Positions 1 to 8,453 of a DNA stretch of 43,664 bases are shown here, one piece after another. The notes beneath the pieces were generated by a model. The model saw only the letters and a program-made list of their open reading frames with translations. It did no database searches and was not told the DNA's origin. Source of the stretch: a virus; IMG/VR virus record IMGVR_UViG_3300033148_003439, positions 1 to 43,664 of that record; one strand, given 5' to 3'. Every line of letters begins with the position of its first letter. Positions within the stretch are counted from its first letter, which is position 1. Position numbers and translations under genes: made by a program.

Positions 1-184
1 ATAATATTCGATTTTGGAAGTACAACGCGATGGATGCGGCTGTTACGTTAGAAGCATGTGTTGCTATAGAAGAAGAACTCAAAGAGTTTGGAGTCTGGGA
101 TTTTTATCATCGTTTGGTTCATGCCCTTATACCTATCCTTATGGAGATGCAATTAAGAGGAATTAAGATAGATATTCCTGAGTG
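1..184. repeat. Terminal direct repeat, left copy (circular contig overlap)
   Basis: This stretch matches 43481-43664 over its whole length, except t/a at 57 versus 43537 and g/c at 123 versus 43603. The mismatches change Cys to Ser and Ala to Pro in the polymerase. The simplest explanation is assembly overlap of a circular or circularly permuted genome in a mixed population; a true short terminal repeat is less likely because it lies inside a gene. Confidence 0.9.
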
Positions 185-1325
185 GAAGAAATTTAAAGCT
201 GAGACAATCACTTCGCTTGCAGAACTGCAGGCGGAATTATGTAAACTGGTAGGCAGGGAGGTCAATGTTATGAGTCCAAAGCAGCTGAAAAAGTTGCTGT
301 ATCGTAACATGAACCTCCCTCCGCAATATAAAAAGGGAACTGCACGTATCACAACCGATGAAGAAGCACTTAAGAAGTTGGCTGTTAGATACCCCTCCAG
401 GCTGTTTGATTTGATATTGGATATTAAAGGTAAAAGGAAGGTGCTCAGTACATATATAGAAAACCTCTTTGGTGAAGATGGCAGAGCCAAGTCAAGTTAT
501 ATAATAGGGGGTGATAATGAAGGTGTTGGCGGAACTGAAACTGGCAGGTTATCGTCTAGAGAAAGCGTTTTTGGTACAGGAACCAATCTGCAAAACATAC
601 CTAAAGGGTCTTGTAGACGCATGTTTATTGCTGATGAAGGAAAAGTGTTTATTGAGTCAGATTTATCACAAGCAGAAGTTAGAATCGTGGCTTACCTTTC
701 GGAAGAAACAAAACTTATTGATTTATTCGCCAAAGGCGGCAATATACATACACAAAACGCAGCGTGGATATTTGATAAGCAAGTGGAAGATGTCAAGAAA
801 GATGAGCGGGAAATGGCTAAGAGACTTGTTCACGCGTCTAACTGTGGCATCGGGCCAAGAACGTTTGCTCATTATGCCGGTATCGGTGAAAGGGAGTCTA
901 AAAGGTTGCTTGAAAAGTACTTTACCACTTTCCCGCGTATACGGTCGTGGCACTATGAGATACAGTCACATCTTAAGAAGAACAGGACGTTAGTTACCCC
1001 TCTTGGACGAAAACGAACATTTTTCGATAGGTGGGGTGAGAGTTTGTTTAGAGAAGCGTACGTATACATTCCCCAGAGTACGGTTGGAGATGTACTTAAT
1101 TTAGCATTGATAAAGTTGAAGGAGAAGTTTCCGGATTTAGAGGTTATGCTACAAATTTACAATGCGTTCGTTATTCAAGTACCTAAGGAGACGGTTGGGA
1201 TATGGGTGAGTAGAGTTAATGAAGCATTTAACATTCCTCTTAACATTTGTGGGAGAACACTCATAATTCCTGTTAAGCATAAAGTCGGTAAAAATTGGGA
1301 TGAGATGGTTGAGTATAAGGTGTAA
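1..1325 (+). CDS. Family A DNA polymerase, C-terminal part (continues from 42508)
   Basis: This is the polymerase domain of a gene cut by the contig ends. The frame is open at the left edge and joins the segment starting at 42508, giving a 765-residue protein. Motif A is intact (DLSQAEVR, catalytic Asp at about full-protein residue 545). Motif B keeps Arg and Lys (REMAKRLVH), but the residues matching E. coli Pol I F762 and Y766 are His (831-833) and Cys (843-845). Motif C, normally HDE, reads QIYNAFVIQV (Tyr-Asn-Ala, codons at 1158-1166), so the second catalytic Asp is Asn. The terminal GKNWDE aligns with the GENWDQ end of Pol I. The role would be genome replication, but catalysis is doubtful as written. 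The DUF3987 gene follows after 3 bases. Confidence 0.93.
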   Translation, partial: NIRFWKYNAMDAAVTLEACVAIEEELKEFGVWDFYHRLVHALIPILMEMQLRGIKIDIPEWKKFKAETITSLAELQAELCKLVGREVNVMSPKQLKKLLYRNMNLPPQYKKGTARITTDEEALKKLAVRYPSRLFDLILDIKGKRKVLSTYIENLFGEDGRAKSSYIIGGDNEGVGGTETGRLSSRESVFGTGTNLQNIPKGSCRRMFIADEGKVFIESDLSQAEVRIVAYLSEETKLIDLFAKGGNIHTQNAAWIFDKQVEDVKKDEREMAKRLVHASNCGIGPRTFAHYAGIGERESKRLLEKYFTTFPRIRSWHYEIQSHLKKNRTLVTPLGRKRTFFDRWGESLFREAYVYIPQSTVGDVLNLALIKLKEKFPDLEVMLQIYNAFVIQVPKETVGIWVSRVNEAFNIPLNICGRTLIIPVKHKVGKNWDEMVEYKV

Positions 1326-1328
1326 CGT

Positions 1329-2504
1329 ATGGCAGGTATTACGAGGAAGGTTAATCATTGGCTGCAGGCATACCTGGAGTATACAGCAGAACAAGAGAGT
1401 CCCAAAGCTTTTCATACGTGGGTTGGGTTGAGTGTTATTGCGTCCACCCTTGAGAGACGGGTATGGTTAAACAGAGGATACTATGACTTATTTCCTAACT
1501 TGTATGTTGTGTTGGTCGGTGCCAGCGCTAAAGTTCGTAAGACAACAGCCGTTAATACCGGGTATAATTTATTGAGGGAAGCGCTACCTGACATTACGAT
1601 AGTAAGTCAAAAGATGACACCGGAAGCTCTTATCAACGTGTTTGTGCAGGAGTCACGTGAAAGGGAAATGAGTGGAGGTACGATAGTCTCGACTGAGCTG
1701 GGAGTGTTCTTGGGAAGCGGAACCAGAGCTACCGATTTGATGCAACTCCTCACTGATTGGTATGATTGTCCCAAACGTTTTGTTTATCATACGTTAGCCA
1801 GAGGGAAAGAGCCAATGGAGAATGTGTACTGTAATCTGATAGGGTGTACTACTCCAGAGTGGCTCAAGGATGCGATGCCGCCGTCTGCTATCGGAGGTGG
1901 ATTTACCAGCCGTATTGTGTTCGTATATGGAGAAGAACCTCAGAAACTGATTGCGTTCCCGTTTGTGACTCAGAAGATGTTGGAGCAAAAGAGAAAGTTG
2001 ATGTATGATCTTGAAGCTATCAAAGATATGGATGGTCAGTTCTATCTTACGGAAGACGCACAAGGTATGTTTAGCAAATGGTATCAGGAACACTCTCTCA
2101 ATGAACACTCAGAGCATAAGGCGTTGGACGGGTATATGGGAAGAAAACATGATACGTTGCTGAGGGTTGGTATGTGTGTGGCGGCATGTAAGCGTAACGA
2201 CCTTTTTATTGATACACCGGATTTAGAAGAGTCATTAATGTTAATGATGGAAGTAGAGAAAACATTACCGACAACTTTGAGGTTGATACAGATGACACCT
2301 GTTGGGGTTGACTTCGAGAGAGTATTTCGCATTATAGCTCGAAAAGGCCGGTGTAAGAGAAGTGACCTTATGAGGAGTGTTAGTTACTGTATGAATGCGA
2401 AGAGGTTAGATGAGGTTATCAATGACCTTACGGTAGCGGATAGGATAGAGTCGTTTACTAATAAAGGTACAACGTTCTATAAAGTGAAAGGAGGCGTAGA
2501 GTGA
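1329..2504 (+). CDS. DUF3987-like P-loop ATPase, putative replication protein
   Basis: A 391-residue protein resembling phage DUF3987 proteins, which are helicase/primase-associated ATPases found beside PolA genes. The N-terminal block (HTWVGLSVIAS, about 29-39) and the following FPNLYVVLVG strand lead into a degenerate P-loop around residues 64-72 (VGASAKVRKTT), where the usual Gly before Lys is Arg. A C-terminal segment (about 330-390) looks like a winged helix. It lies 3 bases after the polymerase stop and overlaps the next start by 4, so it is co-transcribed and probably acts in initiation or unwinding. No other helicase is visible. The family assignment is by recognition and the exact activity is inferred. 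Confidence 0.7.
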   Translation: MAGITRKVNHWLQAYLEYTAEQESPKAFHTWVGLSVIASTLERRVWLNRGYYDLFPNLYVVLVGASAKVRKTTAVNTGYNLLREALPDITIVSQKMTPEALINVFVQESREREMSGGTIVSTELGVFLGSGTRATDLMQLLTDWYDCPKRFVYHTLARGKEPMENVYCNLIGCTTPEWLKDAMPPSAIGGGFTSRIVFVYGEEPQKLIAFPFVTQKMLEQKRKLMYDLEAIKDMDGQFYLTEDAQGMFSKWYQEHSLNEHSEHKALDGYMGRKHDTLLRVGMCVAACKRNDLFIDTPDLEESLMLMMEVEKTLPTTLRLIQMTPVGVDFERVFRIIARKGRCKRSDLMRSVSYCMNAKRLDEVINDLTVADRIESFTNKGTTFYKVKGGVE

Positions 2505-2692
2505 GTAGAGGTAAGATAAAGTATGTGATAGTGGATGATTGGGATATTGACCGTATCACTAGTGTTATCCTCCGAAAGGGACTGTGTAGTTACGTTCGGT
2601 ATGGGGGTAACACTATAGTAGCCAGGTACGGGGTTAACAAAACGACTTTGAGAAAGTTAATAAAGGAGGAGTTGGATGATACAAGTAAGTAA
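2501..2692 (+). CDS. Small hypothetical protein with HTH-like C-terminus
   Basis: A 63-residue protein starting at GTG, overlapping the previous stop by 4 bases (GTGA) after an AGGAGG-type site, so translationally coupled. The C-terminal half (ARYGVNKTTLRKLIKEE) has the spacing of a helix-turn-helix recognition region. Family not recognised. It could be a small DNA-binding partner of the replication proteins. Confidence 0.6.
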   Translation: MSRGKIKYVIVDDWDIDRITSVILRKGLCSYVRYGGNTIVARYGVNKTTLRKLIKEELDDTSK

Positions 2693-2966
2693 ATACATTA
2701 ATTACAAAGGAACGCCGCACGAAAATTTATCAGAGTGGGAAAAGTGGGAGCTTTGTAACTTTGATGCAAAGATGTTGGTTATAACTGAGTATATCGGTGA
2801 CCGCGTAGAGGACGCGTTCATGAAATTGGGGAGGATGTTGCTCAATGGAGAGTATATACGTAAGAGTACGGAAGAAGTGCCTTCAGTGCAAGAAAACATT
2901 TACGACAGTGGTGTCCATTCACAGGTGGAACAAGGGGGCGCGGAAACTCCAAAAGATATTTTGTGA
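2676..2966 (+). CDS. Small hypothetical protein
   Basis: A 96-residue protein with a strong site (AAAGGAGGAG) just before ATG 2676, overlapping the previous gene by 17 bases. Residues 1-58 look like a genuine acidic, aromatic-rich protein. The last about 40 residues are read from the same DNA as the zinc-finger gene at 2845 and look less protein-like, so the original protein may have been shorter or frameshifted. Function unknown. Confidence 0.55.
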   Translation: MIQVSKYINYKGTPHENLSEWEKWELCNFDAKMLVITEYIGDRVEDAFMKLGRMLLNGEYIRKSTEEVPSVQENIYDSGVHSQVEQGGAETPKDIL

Positions 2967-3060
2967 TAAGTGTCTTAAGGAAAGACGTTTGAGGTCTACT
3001 CGTAAAAGACTTAGACGTAAGTATCAGAAGAGACGTTTGAAGATGAAAGGTTTAGTATAG
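2845..3060 (+). CDS. Small basic zinc-finger protein
   Basis: A 71-residue protein with two Cys pairs (CLQCKKTF at about 13-20 and CDKCLKERR at about 40-48), followed by an Arg/Lys-rich tail, which is a typical nucleic-acid-binding layout. GGGGAGG lies about 10 bases before ATG 2845. It overlaps the preceding gene by 122 bases in another frame, and its stop overlaps the convergent ATP-grasp gene by 9 bases, so the two arms meet here without an intergenic terminator. Confidence 0.65.
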   Translation: MESIYVRVRKKCLQCKKTFTTVVSIHRWNKGARKLQKIFCDKCLKERRLRSTRKRLRRKYQKRRLKMKGLV

Positions 3061-4152
3061 GTGTCCCCAGCTTCGTAGTTGACGCTCAGCTTCGTTTACT
3101 TTAACTCCAATGTCGGTTCTATATTGAAGGTCAGCCACACTTAAGTTTGAAATTGTCCGGTAAACACGTCTTCTACACTCTGTTATATCAGCTCCTCTGG
3201 CAGTTACTGCACCCAGTAACCCTGTACTTGCGGCTGACATGTAGGTTTCTCCGTTCTTCTCAACGTCGTTCCACCAGAGGTGTCGAAGGTTATGGGTGTT
3301 AACCCCACCAATAATATTATGGGTTTGGGAACCGGAATTAGGGTAAGGTGGTATAGAGAGACGTACCGATATAGCGTACATCCGTCTGAATTCTGCAAAG
3401 TTCTCGAGGCCTGTAGCGACACTCCAGAGGAAACGGGTAAGGTTGCCTTTGTAGAGTTCAATGAAGCTGAAAATAGCGTCGTAGAGGAAACCTGCCTTTA
3501 GAGCCACGGCACAAATTCTGGTTTGGGTTACGAGGGCGCGAACGTATATTGGGCCGCGATATTTAGTCTTCTTCAGAAGGTCTTCCAGTTTTAGAACTGT
3601 TTCCTTTACCAGAGGAGAATTTCTATCTATAACTTTAACGGTAGCTCCGGCACATTCTATCATAGAGCCAGCGTTACCATTCATAAAGCGAGTGTCTAAT
3701 ATTACCCAGTGAGGTGCATGTATAGAAAACCCATTCCACCACCCACCAACATCAACTACAACTCCATTTACCTCATTACCGAGGAGACGCATACCACACA
3801 TACCCATCAGTTGAGAGGCGTAGTCTCTGTCTTTGTATGCCAAATCCGCCCATCTACAACCGCCAATCAAGGAATAGTTTTCGCTGATTATGTAGTCGGC
3901 TACCTTTCCGTGTCCGGTGTTGTCTATCACCACTAAATCTGGGACGGTTTGTTTGAGAATGGTGTTTATATTCCTTTTGATTGGTTCATCGTCACGGTTC
4001 TTAAGAGGGAGAGTAGTGGTGGTTGTGTCTACTATTCCGACTCCGGCATTGGATTTGGATGTGTTGTGTAACGTGGGTAAATGACCTTCTTCCGAGAGTC
4101 GTTCGGCTACAGATATGCCTTCGCCACTGGAGCTGATGAAGAGAATGTTCAT
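3052..4152 (-). CDS. ATP-grasp family protein, PurD-like
   Basis: A 366-residue protein resembling phosphoribosylamine-glycine ligase (GAR synthetase) and other ATP-grasp enzymes. It has an N-terminal Rossmann-like strand (MNILFISSSGEG), a VPDLVVIDNTGHG segment about 65-80 residues in, a central ATP-grasp-like part and a late block GPIYVRALVTQ. Start ATG 4152 is chosen because GAGGAG sits just upstream and ATG overlaps the previous TGA; a longer frame to 4239 would lie inside that gene. It is the last gene of the late operon, after internal virion proteins. ATP-grasp enzymes join a carboxylate to an amine, so it may modify a virion or cell component. True purine synthesis is less likely because no other pathway gene is present. 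Confidence 0.6.
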   Translation of the reverse strand: MNILFISSSGEGISVAERLSEEGHLPTLHNTSKSNAGVGIVDTTTTTLPLKNRDDEPIKRNINTILKQTVPDLVVIDNTGHGKVADYIISENYSLIGGCRWADLAYKDRDYASQLMGMCGMRLLGNEVNGVVVDVGGWWNGFSIHAPHWVILDTRFMNGNAGSMIECAGATVKVIDRNSPLVKETVLKLEDLLKKTKYRGPIYVRALVTQTRICAVALKAGFLYDAIFSFIELYKGNLTRFLWSVATGLENFAEFRRMYAISVRLSIPPYPNSGSQTHNIIGGVNTHNLRHLWWNDVEKNGETYMSAASTGLLGAVTARGADITECRRRVYRTISNLSVADLQYRTDIGVKVNEAERQLRSWGHLY

Positions 4153-6827
4153 TGCAATCTCCTCAGTTCTTCCTTCATTCGCCTGTAGGTTTTCATTACC
4201 CGTTTGTATTCTTTCTCGCGGGCGTTCTTCTTTGCCCAACGGGCTCCTGCTTGTAGGTCGTTCAACTTGGACTTTAGATGTCGCATTGCACGGTCACGTA
4301 AGTCGGTTATGGAGGTTTTATAGATAGTGGTAAGAGTGTGGTAGATAGCATGCTCTGCTGGTGTAAAACTTTCCCCTTTCCTGCGTTTTCTAATGAAACG
4401 GTCTATATAGTTTATCATTCGGGCTTGGGGGAGAAAGGTGGCGGCTGCGTATTTGATTTTAACCGGAAGCTCCATTCTCAACAATTCCTGAGTTTCTCCC
4501 GGATACCTTTGTATTTCTGACTCGAAGTAGAGTGACTTGTTAAAACCGAGTTCAAGAGCGCCTCTTATATAGGGGTTAAGTAACTCCGCAAACAATTCCT
4601 GAGGACGAACCATTTTGGTGAGGTCTGTGGCCGGGATTAGGCCTTCGAGGGGAATGTAGGTGATGGTATCGGCACTGGTTCTCATCTCAATCGGTAACCT
4701 CTCGTATATGTCTGGTCTGGTATACTTTAGTCGCAGTAGTTCTTTGGGGTCTCGGCCGGTGATAGCTTTCGTGATGGGTGCATACTTTTCCGGTTGGGTT
4801 ATTAGGTTCTCAATCTGAAGGGGAATGTTCTTACGTGTCCAGGTATAGAATGGGAACATCCTCTTCATAATTTGTTTCTCGAAGTAGGTCAGGTCATCGT
4901 AGTCAAAGAGGAACTTTTTTACACTTAGAGCGGCGTCGTCAGAGCTTAGTCCTTTTTTGACTTTATTGAGGTAGTGTGCGATGCGTGCGTTATTCTCGAT
5001 GGTGGTTCCTACCGCCATCCCGGATTTGATTAAACCTCTTCGTTGCATCTGCTGTTGGATACTTTTAGTGATGTCAGCTGCATACCATCCACGGCCAACT
5101 ACACCTAACTGTTCCATTCTCATAATAATGTCATCCGCTTGTTGGGGGTCAAATCCGAATTTCGCCAGGTTCTTCATAGCAAAATTCTTCATACCCGGGT
5201 TGGAACGGTACTTTCTCCACACTTGGAGAGCTTGGGCCCGTCCGTAGTCCATGGGATTTAGTACCCCAGCGAGGTAGTTGTTCCAGAGGTTACCAACCAT
5301 ATTTCGGAGGTGGTACTTGGGAAAAGGTGCGAGAGTCCAACGTTTCCACATGTTGATTATTCTATCGTAAATGGGACGAAACACGCGTCCCATCTCAGGG
5401 TTGATATATTGAGCATGGACCCGGTTAATCTCATTCAGCACTTCCGGGTCAAATACCATACCTTTGAATTTAGGGTACTTCTTTATCAAGTCGGTGCTTA
5501 CCCCTTTGTACCAGGTTTTACCGACCTTTTTAGCTACACGTTGCGGCATCCCAAACTTGTTGATGACGTCATCGTAGAAACCTGCGGATGTTACCGTTTT
5601 AGCATGCTCCACTCCTCTCATCACGGACGCGTAGGCCGGGTTTTGCATGAAGAACTGTTCGAACTGCTTACCTCCCAAACTGGGTACTCCGTGTTTGGCG
5701 AAGAATTGGTTAACCTCAGCGAGAGTCCAATCTCCGGTTCCTCTTTGTTTAGATGCTCTCATCATAACGTCCCAGACTTTTCGTCCGCGACCAAACCCGC
5801 TCTTTTTGGACATGGAAATGTATCGTTGTACGTCTCGTGCCGGGATACGGGGAAAGTATAAGAGTCCTTGCCGGCCTCCTGCAAAGTAGTGGATAGGTAC
5901 ACCGGCCTTGAGTTCTTGGGTGATGAGGTGTGAGAAATGTTGACGTAACGCTTTCGCCACGGTGACCATCTCTTGAGGAACTTGTAAACCTTGGACGCCT
6001 TGTACCATAGGTATACCTGGTAACTGTCTTTGGAGAAGGATGTTTTCGATGGTTCCGGGAGACTCGGTCAGAGTAGCTATTCCGGCTTCGACGTCGGAGT
6101 GTTTTAGTTTGTATTTACGGGCAATACGGTTCACTACGTTTTGGAGTTTAACTCCATAGTGAAACTCTTTCATAGTACGGTACTTCTTGAGAGCAGTGTG
6201 TTTGTCTATGATTTTACCGAGTTCTTTAATTCCGGTTTTGGTAACGAACCAATTTCTTAGTCTGTCGGTGATTGCGGGAACTATATCTTTTGCGGCGGCT
6301 ACCTTTTCACCGACGTACGGTATCTTTTCCAGCCCCCGAAGGGCAGCTTGTGTACCCGGTTTAAGGAAATGTTGTGTAATGGGACGTGCTATTTTACCTA
6401 TCCCTTTTGTGATTGCACTGTATCCTCCATACATGAGCGGGTCTGACGCAACATCAGTCGCAAAACCCAGAAAAGGTACGCCTCTAACCCCCATCTGTTT
6501 CCAGAGTTGAGTACTCCGGGGTGCTCCCTCGGTAAGGCCTCTCATAAAGGCGGCTCTGGCGGTAGGGTTGAATACCCAAAAAGGAGCAATAGAGGTTAAT
6601 CTTTCCGTAGGAGTAAGAGTTCCGGCACGTGCCTTTTGTGCAAGGTCGAAGACTGCAGAGCGGACTCCGGCACCGGGGCGGTCTAACATCTCAACGGCTT
6701 TCGTAAGAAGACTTCCTTCACCGCGTTCTATTTCTTTCGTGGTGTATAGTTCTTGGATGCTTTTACCTTTCGTATCCTGAGTCGGAGCACGTTGCTTACT
6801 TTTGTATAGCTCCTCTATAGTTGGCAT
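4149..6827 (-). CDS. Large internal virion / DNA-ejection protein candidate
   Basis: An 892-residue, helix-rich basic protein, the second largest in the genome. No enzymatic motif is obvious. Hydrophobic aromatic blocks such as PKYHLRNMVGNLWNNY (about 500) and FPFYTWTRKNIPLQ (about 660) are of a kind seen in large structural proteins of podo-like phages. The N-terminus has two copies of an IEELY/IQELY motif (about 4-8 and 24-28), and the C-terminus is strongly charged coiled coil. It follows two other helix-rich proteins at the end of the late operon, where podoviruses encode ejection proteins. Function is inferred from position and size. A typical site (GAGGGAG) precedes ATG 6827. Confidence 0.6.
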   Translation of the reverse strand: MPTIEELYKSKQRAPTQDTKGKSIQELYTTKEIERGEGSLLTKAVEMLDRPGAGVRSAVFDLAQKARAGTLTPTERLTSIAPFWVFNPTARAAFMRGLTEGAPRSTQLWKQMGVRGVPFLGFATDVASDPLMYGGYSAITKGIGKIARPITQHFLKPGTQAALRGLEKIPYVGEKVAAAKDIVPAITDRLRNWFVTKTGIKELGKIIDKHTALKKYRTMKEFHYGVKLQNVVNRIARKYKLKHSDVEAGIATLTESPGTIENILLQRQLPGIPMVQGVQGLQVPQEMVTVAKALRQHFSHLITQELKAGVPIHYFAGGRQGLLYFPRIPARDVQRYISMSKKSGFGRGRKVWDVMMRASKQRGTGDWTLAEVNQFFAKHGVPSLGGKQFEQFFMQNPAYASVMRGVEHAKTVTSAGFYDDVINKFGMPQRVAKKVGKTWYKGVSTDLIKKYPKFKGMVFDPEVLNEINRVHAQYINPEMGRVFRPIYDRIINMWKRWTLAPFPKYHLRNMVGNLWNNYLAGVLNPMDYGRAQALQVWRKYRSNPGMKNFAMKNLAKFGFDPQQADDIIMRMEQLGVVGRGWYAADITKSIQQQMQRRGLIKSGMAVGTTIENNARIAHYLNKVKKGLSSDDAALSVKKFLFDYDDLTYFEKQIMKRMFPFYTWTRKNIPLQIENLITQPEKYAPITKAITGRDPKELLRLKYTRPDIYERLPIEMRTSADTITYIPLEGLIPATDLTKMVRPQELFAELLNPYIRGALELGFNKSLYFESEIQRYPGETQELLRMELPVKIKYAAATFLPQARMINYIDRFIRKRRKGESFTPAEHAIYHTLTTIYKTSITDLRDRAMRHLKSKLNDLQAGARWAKKNAREKEYKRVMKTYRRMKEELRRLQ

Positions 6828-6834
6828 TTATATA

Positions 6835-7554
6835 TCATCTCCCTCTTAATACCCGGCTTATAAACGGGGTCGGTGTCGGTTTTTGGGTTACTTTAGGCAC
6901 CGGTTGCTGAGACTTACCCGATAGTAAATCACCCGTTATCTTTCCTGTTTGAGGTACTAATAACCACCCCTCTTGTTGTGCTTGTGGTAAACGGGGACGT
7001 GGGATGGTTATAACGTCCCGTCCTTTCATAACTTGGACGGTATCACTCCATTTGGAGATTTGGTCTTTGAAGTGTTCTTCTCCCAAACCGACTTTACTGA
7101 GTACGTCGTAAACGTCATCTACGGTTGCAATATCTTTGGTAATGTAATCTCCCATATCGGTTTGGACTGTGACACGTCCTCTATCAAAACCTTCCCTCAA
7201 AGATTTGATTAGCTCTTGCTGTCTCCACGTTGGTTCCTTCTTTGCCGCCAATCCTTTAGGGACTGGCATACCAAGGTCTTCAAGTAGGTCTTTGACTTGG
7301 GGTTCGTTTAAGAACTCGGCTGCCCGTTCTGCAGGCATTGATTTTGCCGCGTTTATAATCATATCGGCCGCGGCTTTTTTCTTGTTGTAGTCGAGTTTGT
7401 CTAACTCTAATTTTTCTTGTCTAGACTCTCTTTCTTCCTGCCTGCGATACTGAGACATTAGAGCTAGGTTTTGTGCCATCCTTGGTATTACTCTAGCTAT
7501 CTGTGAACCGATATCTTCTGCTGGGATTGACCCTAACCACTGCATTCCTGGCAT
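6835..7554 (-). CDS. Internal virion protein candidate
   Basis: A 239-residue protein with a charged coiled-coil segment (about 35-75, rich in Glu, Arg and Lys) and a Pro/Gln-rich C-terminus. Family not recognised. Its place between the 278- and 892-residue proteins suggests a set of three virion or ejection proteins. A 23-bp palindrome (7573-7595) lies immediately before its GGAGGT ribosome site, so translation may be modulated by an mRNA hairpin. Start ATG 7554 has a clear site 5-8 bases upstream. Confidence 0.55.
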   Translation of the reverse strand: MPGMQWLGSIPAEDIGSQIARVIPRMAQNLALMSQYRRQEERESRQEKLELDKLDYNKKKAAADMIINAAKSMPAERAAEFLNEPQVKDLLEDLGMPVPKGLAAKKEPTWRQQELIKSLREGFDRGRVTVQTDMGDYITKDIATVDDVYDVLSKVGLGEEHFKDQISKWSDTVQVMKGRDVITIPRPRLPQAQQEGWLLVPQTGKITGDLLSGKSQQPVPKVTQKPTPTPFISRVLRGR

Positions 7555-7572
7555 TTTATTACCTCCTGGTTT

Positions 7573-7595
7573 GTAAGTTCAAAAATTGAAATTAC
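7573..7595. repeat. 23-bp palindromic element, copy 1
   Basis: Arms GTAAGTTCAA and TTGAAATTAC around AAA, with one arm mismatch. It lies between two late genes, and on the - strand it ends four or five bases before the AGGAGGT site of the 239-residue protein. Four further copies are at 19071, 28183, 34915 and 38039. Confidence 0.85.
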
Positions 7596-7600
7596 TAAAT

Positions 7601-8437
7601 TTAAACTTTCTTCTTTTCCGTTTTTTCCATTGCCATCATAATAAATGGTAGTGACTCCATAAGAGAAGCTATCGGGCTAACCGGTGCCTCCTGATAATAT
7701 GCAGCTTTTGCCGGTTCACCGATATAACGCATTGCTAAGTCCAGTATAGGTGAAAGTTCTGGTGACGTTCTCTTAAACTCCTCAAATTGAGCTGTAAGTT
7801 CTTGCTGTTCCAACAGCCGGGGAATTGCACCGTAAGCCATAGCCGCCTCTATTTGAGGGACACCGCCTTCTACTCCTATCATTTCACTTATGTATGGAAT
7901 AAGACCAGCTGCTCTTTCACGTTCGGCTTGTATCATCTGACCAATCCGTGAGAGCTGACCGGCTCCAAAGTCCCCCCACATACGAGATAGAGTATCGTAT
8001 CTGGGTGTACCGTAAATATTACCGGTTGGAACGAACTCTTCTCTGGCTTGAGGTATAATACGTTCCTTCATCCAACGTTCCTCTTGGGGTGCTATATACT
8101 GCTCGTAGAAATTGAACGTTTGTTGTGGGTCCCATCCTTTGAGTAGGTCTCCGTACGCACCAACACCAATTTCTTGAAGAGTGCTGGGGGTAGATAAGTA
8201 ACCGCCCAATCTGTCCAGACCCATCTGTTCGTACATACTGAGCGGAGCCGTAAAGTCTCCTGGCCACTTTTCCAACCCTCGACCTATACGACTAGAAATG
8301 AAAGGCTTCAACTGTCTCATAATTTGAAGCTGAGGCACAGTCATAGTACTGGTAGTCTGCATTCCATCTTTGTCTTTCTTGCCAAAAGTTCCGATTAAAC
8401 TAGAGGCCACCATTGCTGCCGGTAACATCCATGCCAT
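7601..8437 (-). CDS. Internal virion protein candidate (short hydrophobic N-terminus)
   Basis: A 278-residue protein starting MAWMLPAAMVASSLIG, a weakly hydrophobic N-terminus seen in some phage ejection or tail-hub proteins. The rest is helical (for example GQLSRIGQMIQAERERAAG) and ends in a Lys-rich tail. It is preceded by GGAGGTGTATT and followed by the palindromic element at 7573. Not recognised at family level; the virion role rests on position among tail and internal protein genes. Confidence 0.55.
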   Translation of the reverse strand: MAWMLPAAMVASSLIGTFGKKDKDGMQTTSTMTVPQLQIMRQLKPFISSRIGRGLEKWPGDFTAPLSMYEQMGLDRLGGYLSTPSTLQEIGVGAYGDLLKGWDPQQTFNFYEQYIAPQEERWMKERIIPQAREEFVPTGNIYGTPRYDTLSRMWGDFGAGQLSRIGQMIQAERERAAGLIPYISEMIGVEGGVPQIEAAMAYGAIPRLLEQQELTAQFEEFKRTSPELSPILDLAMRYIGEPAKAAYYQEAPVSPIASLMESLPFIMMAMEKTEKKKV

Positions 8438-8453
8438 AATACACCTCCATATC

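Noticed and set aside
511-993. 160-codon frame inside the polymerase gene
   Set aside because: No homology, and it shadows the polymerase motifs A and B region, which is clearly coding in the other frame.
5310-5861. 183-codon + strand frame opposite the 892-residue gene
   Set aside because: Antisense shadow without start signals or protein-like composition.
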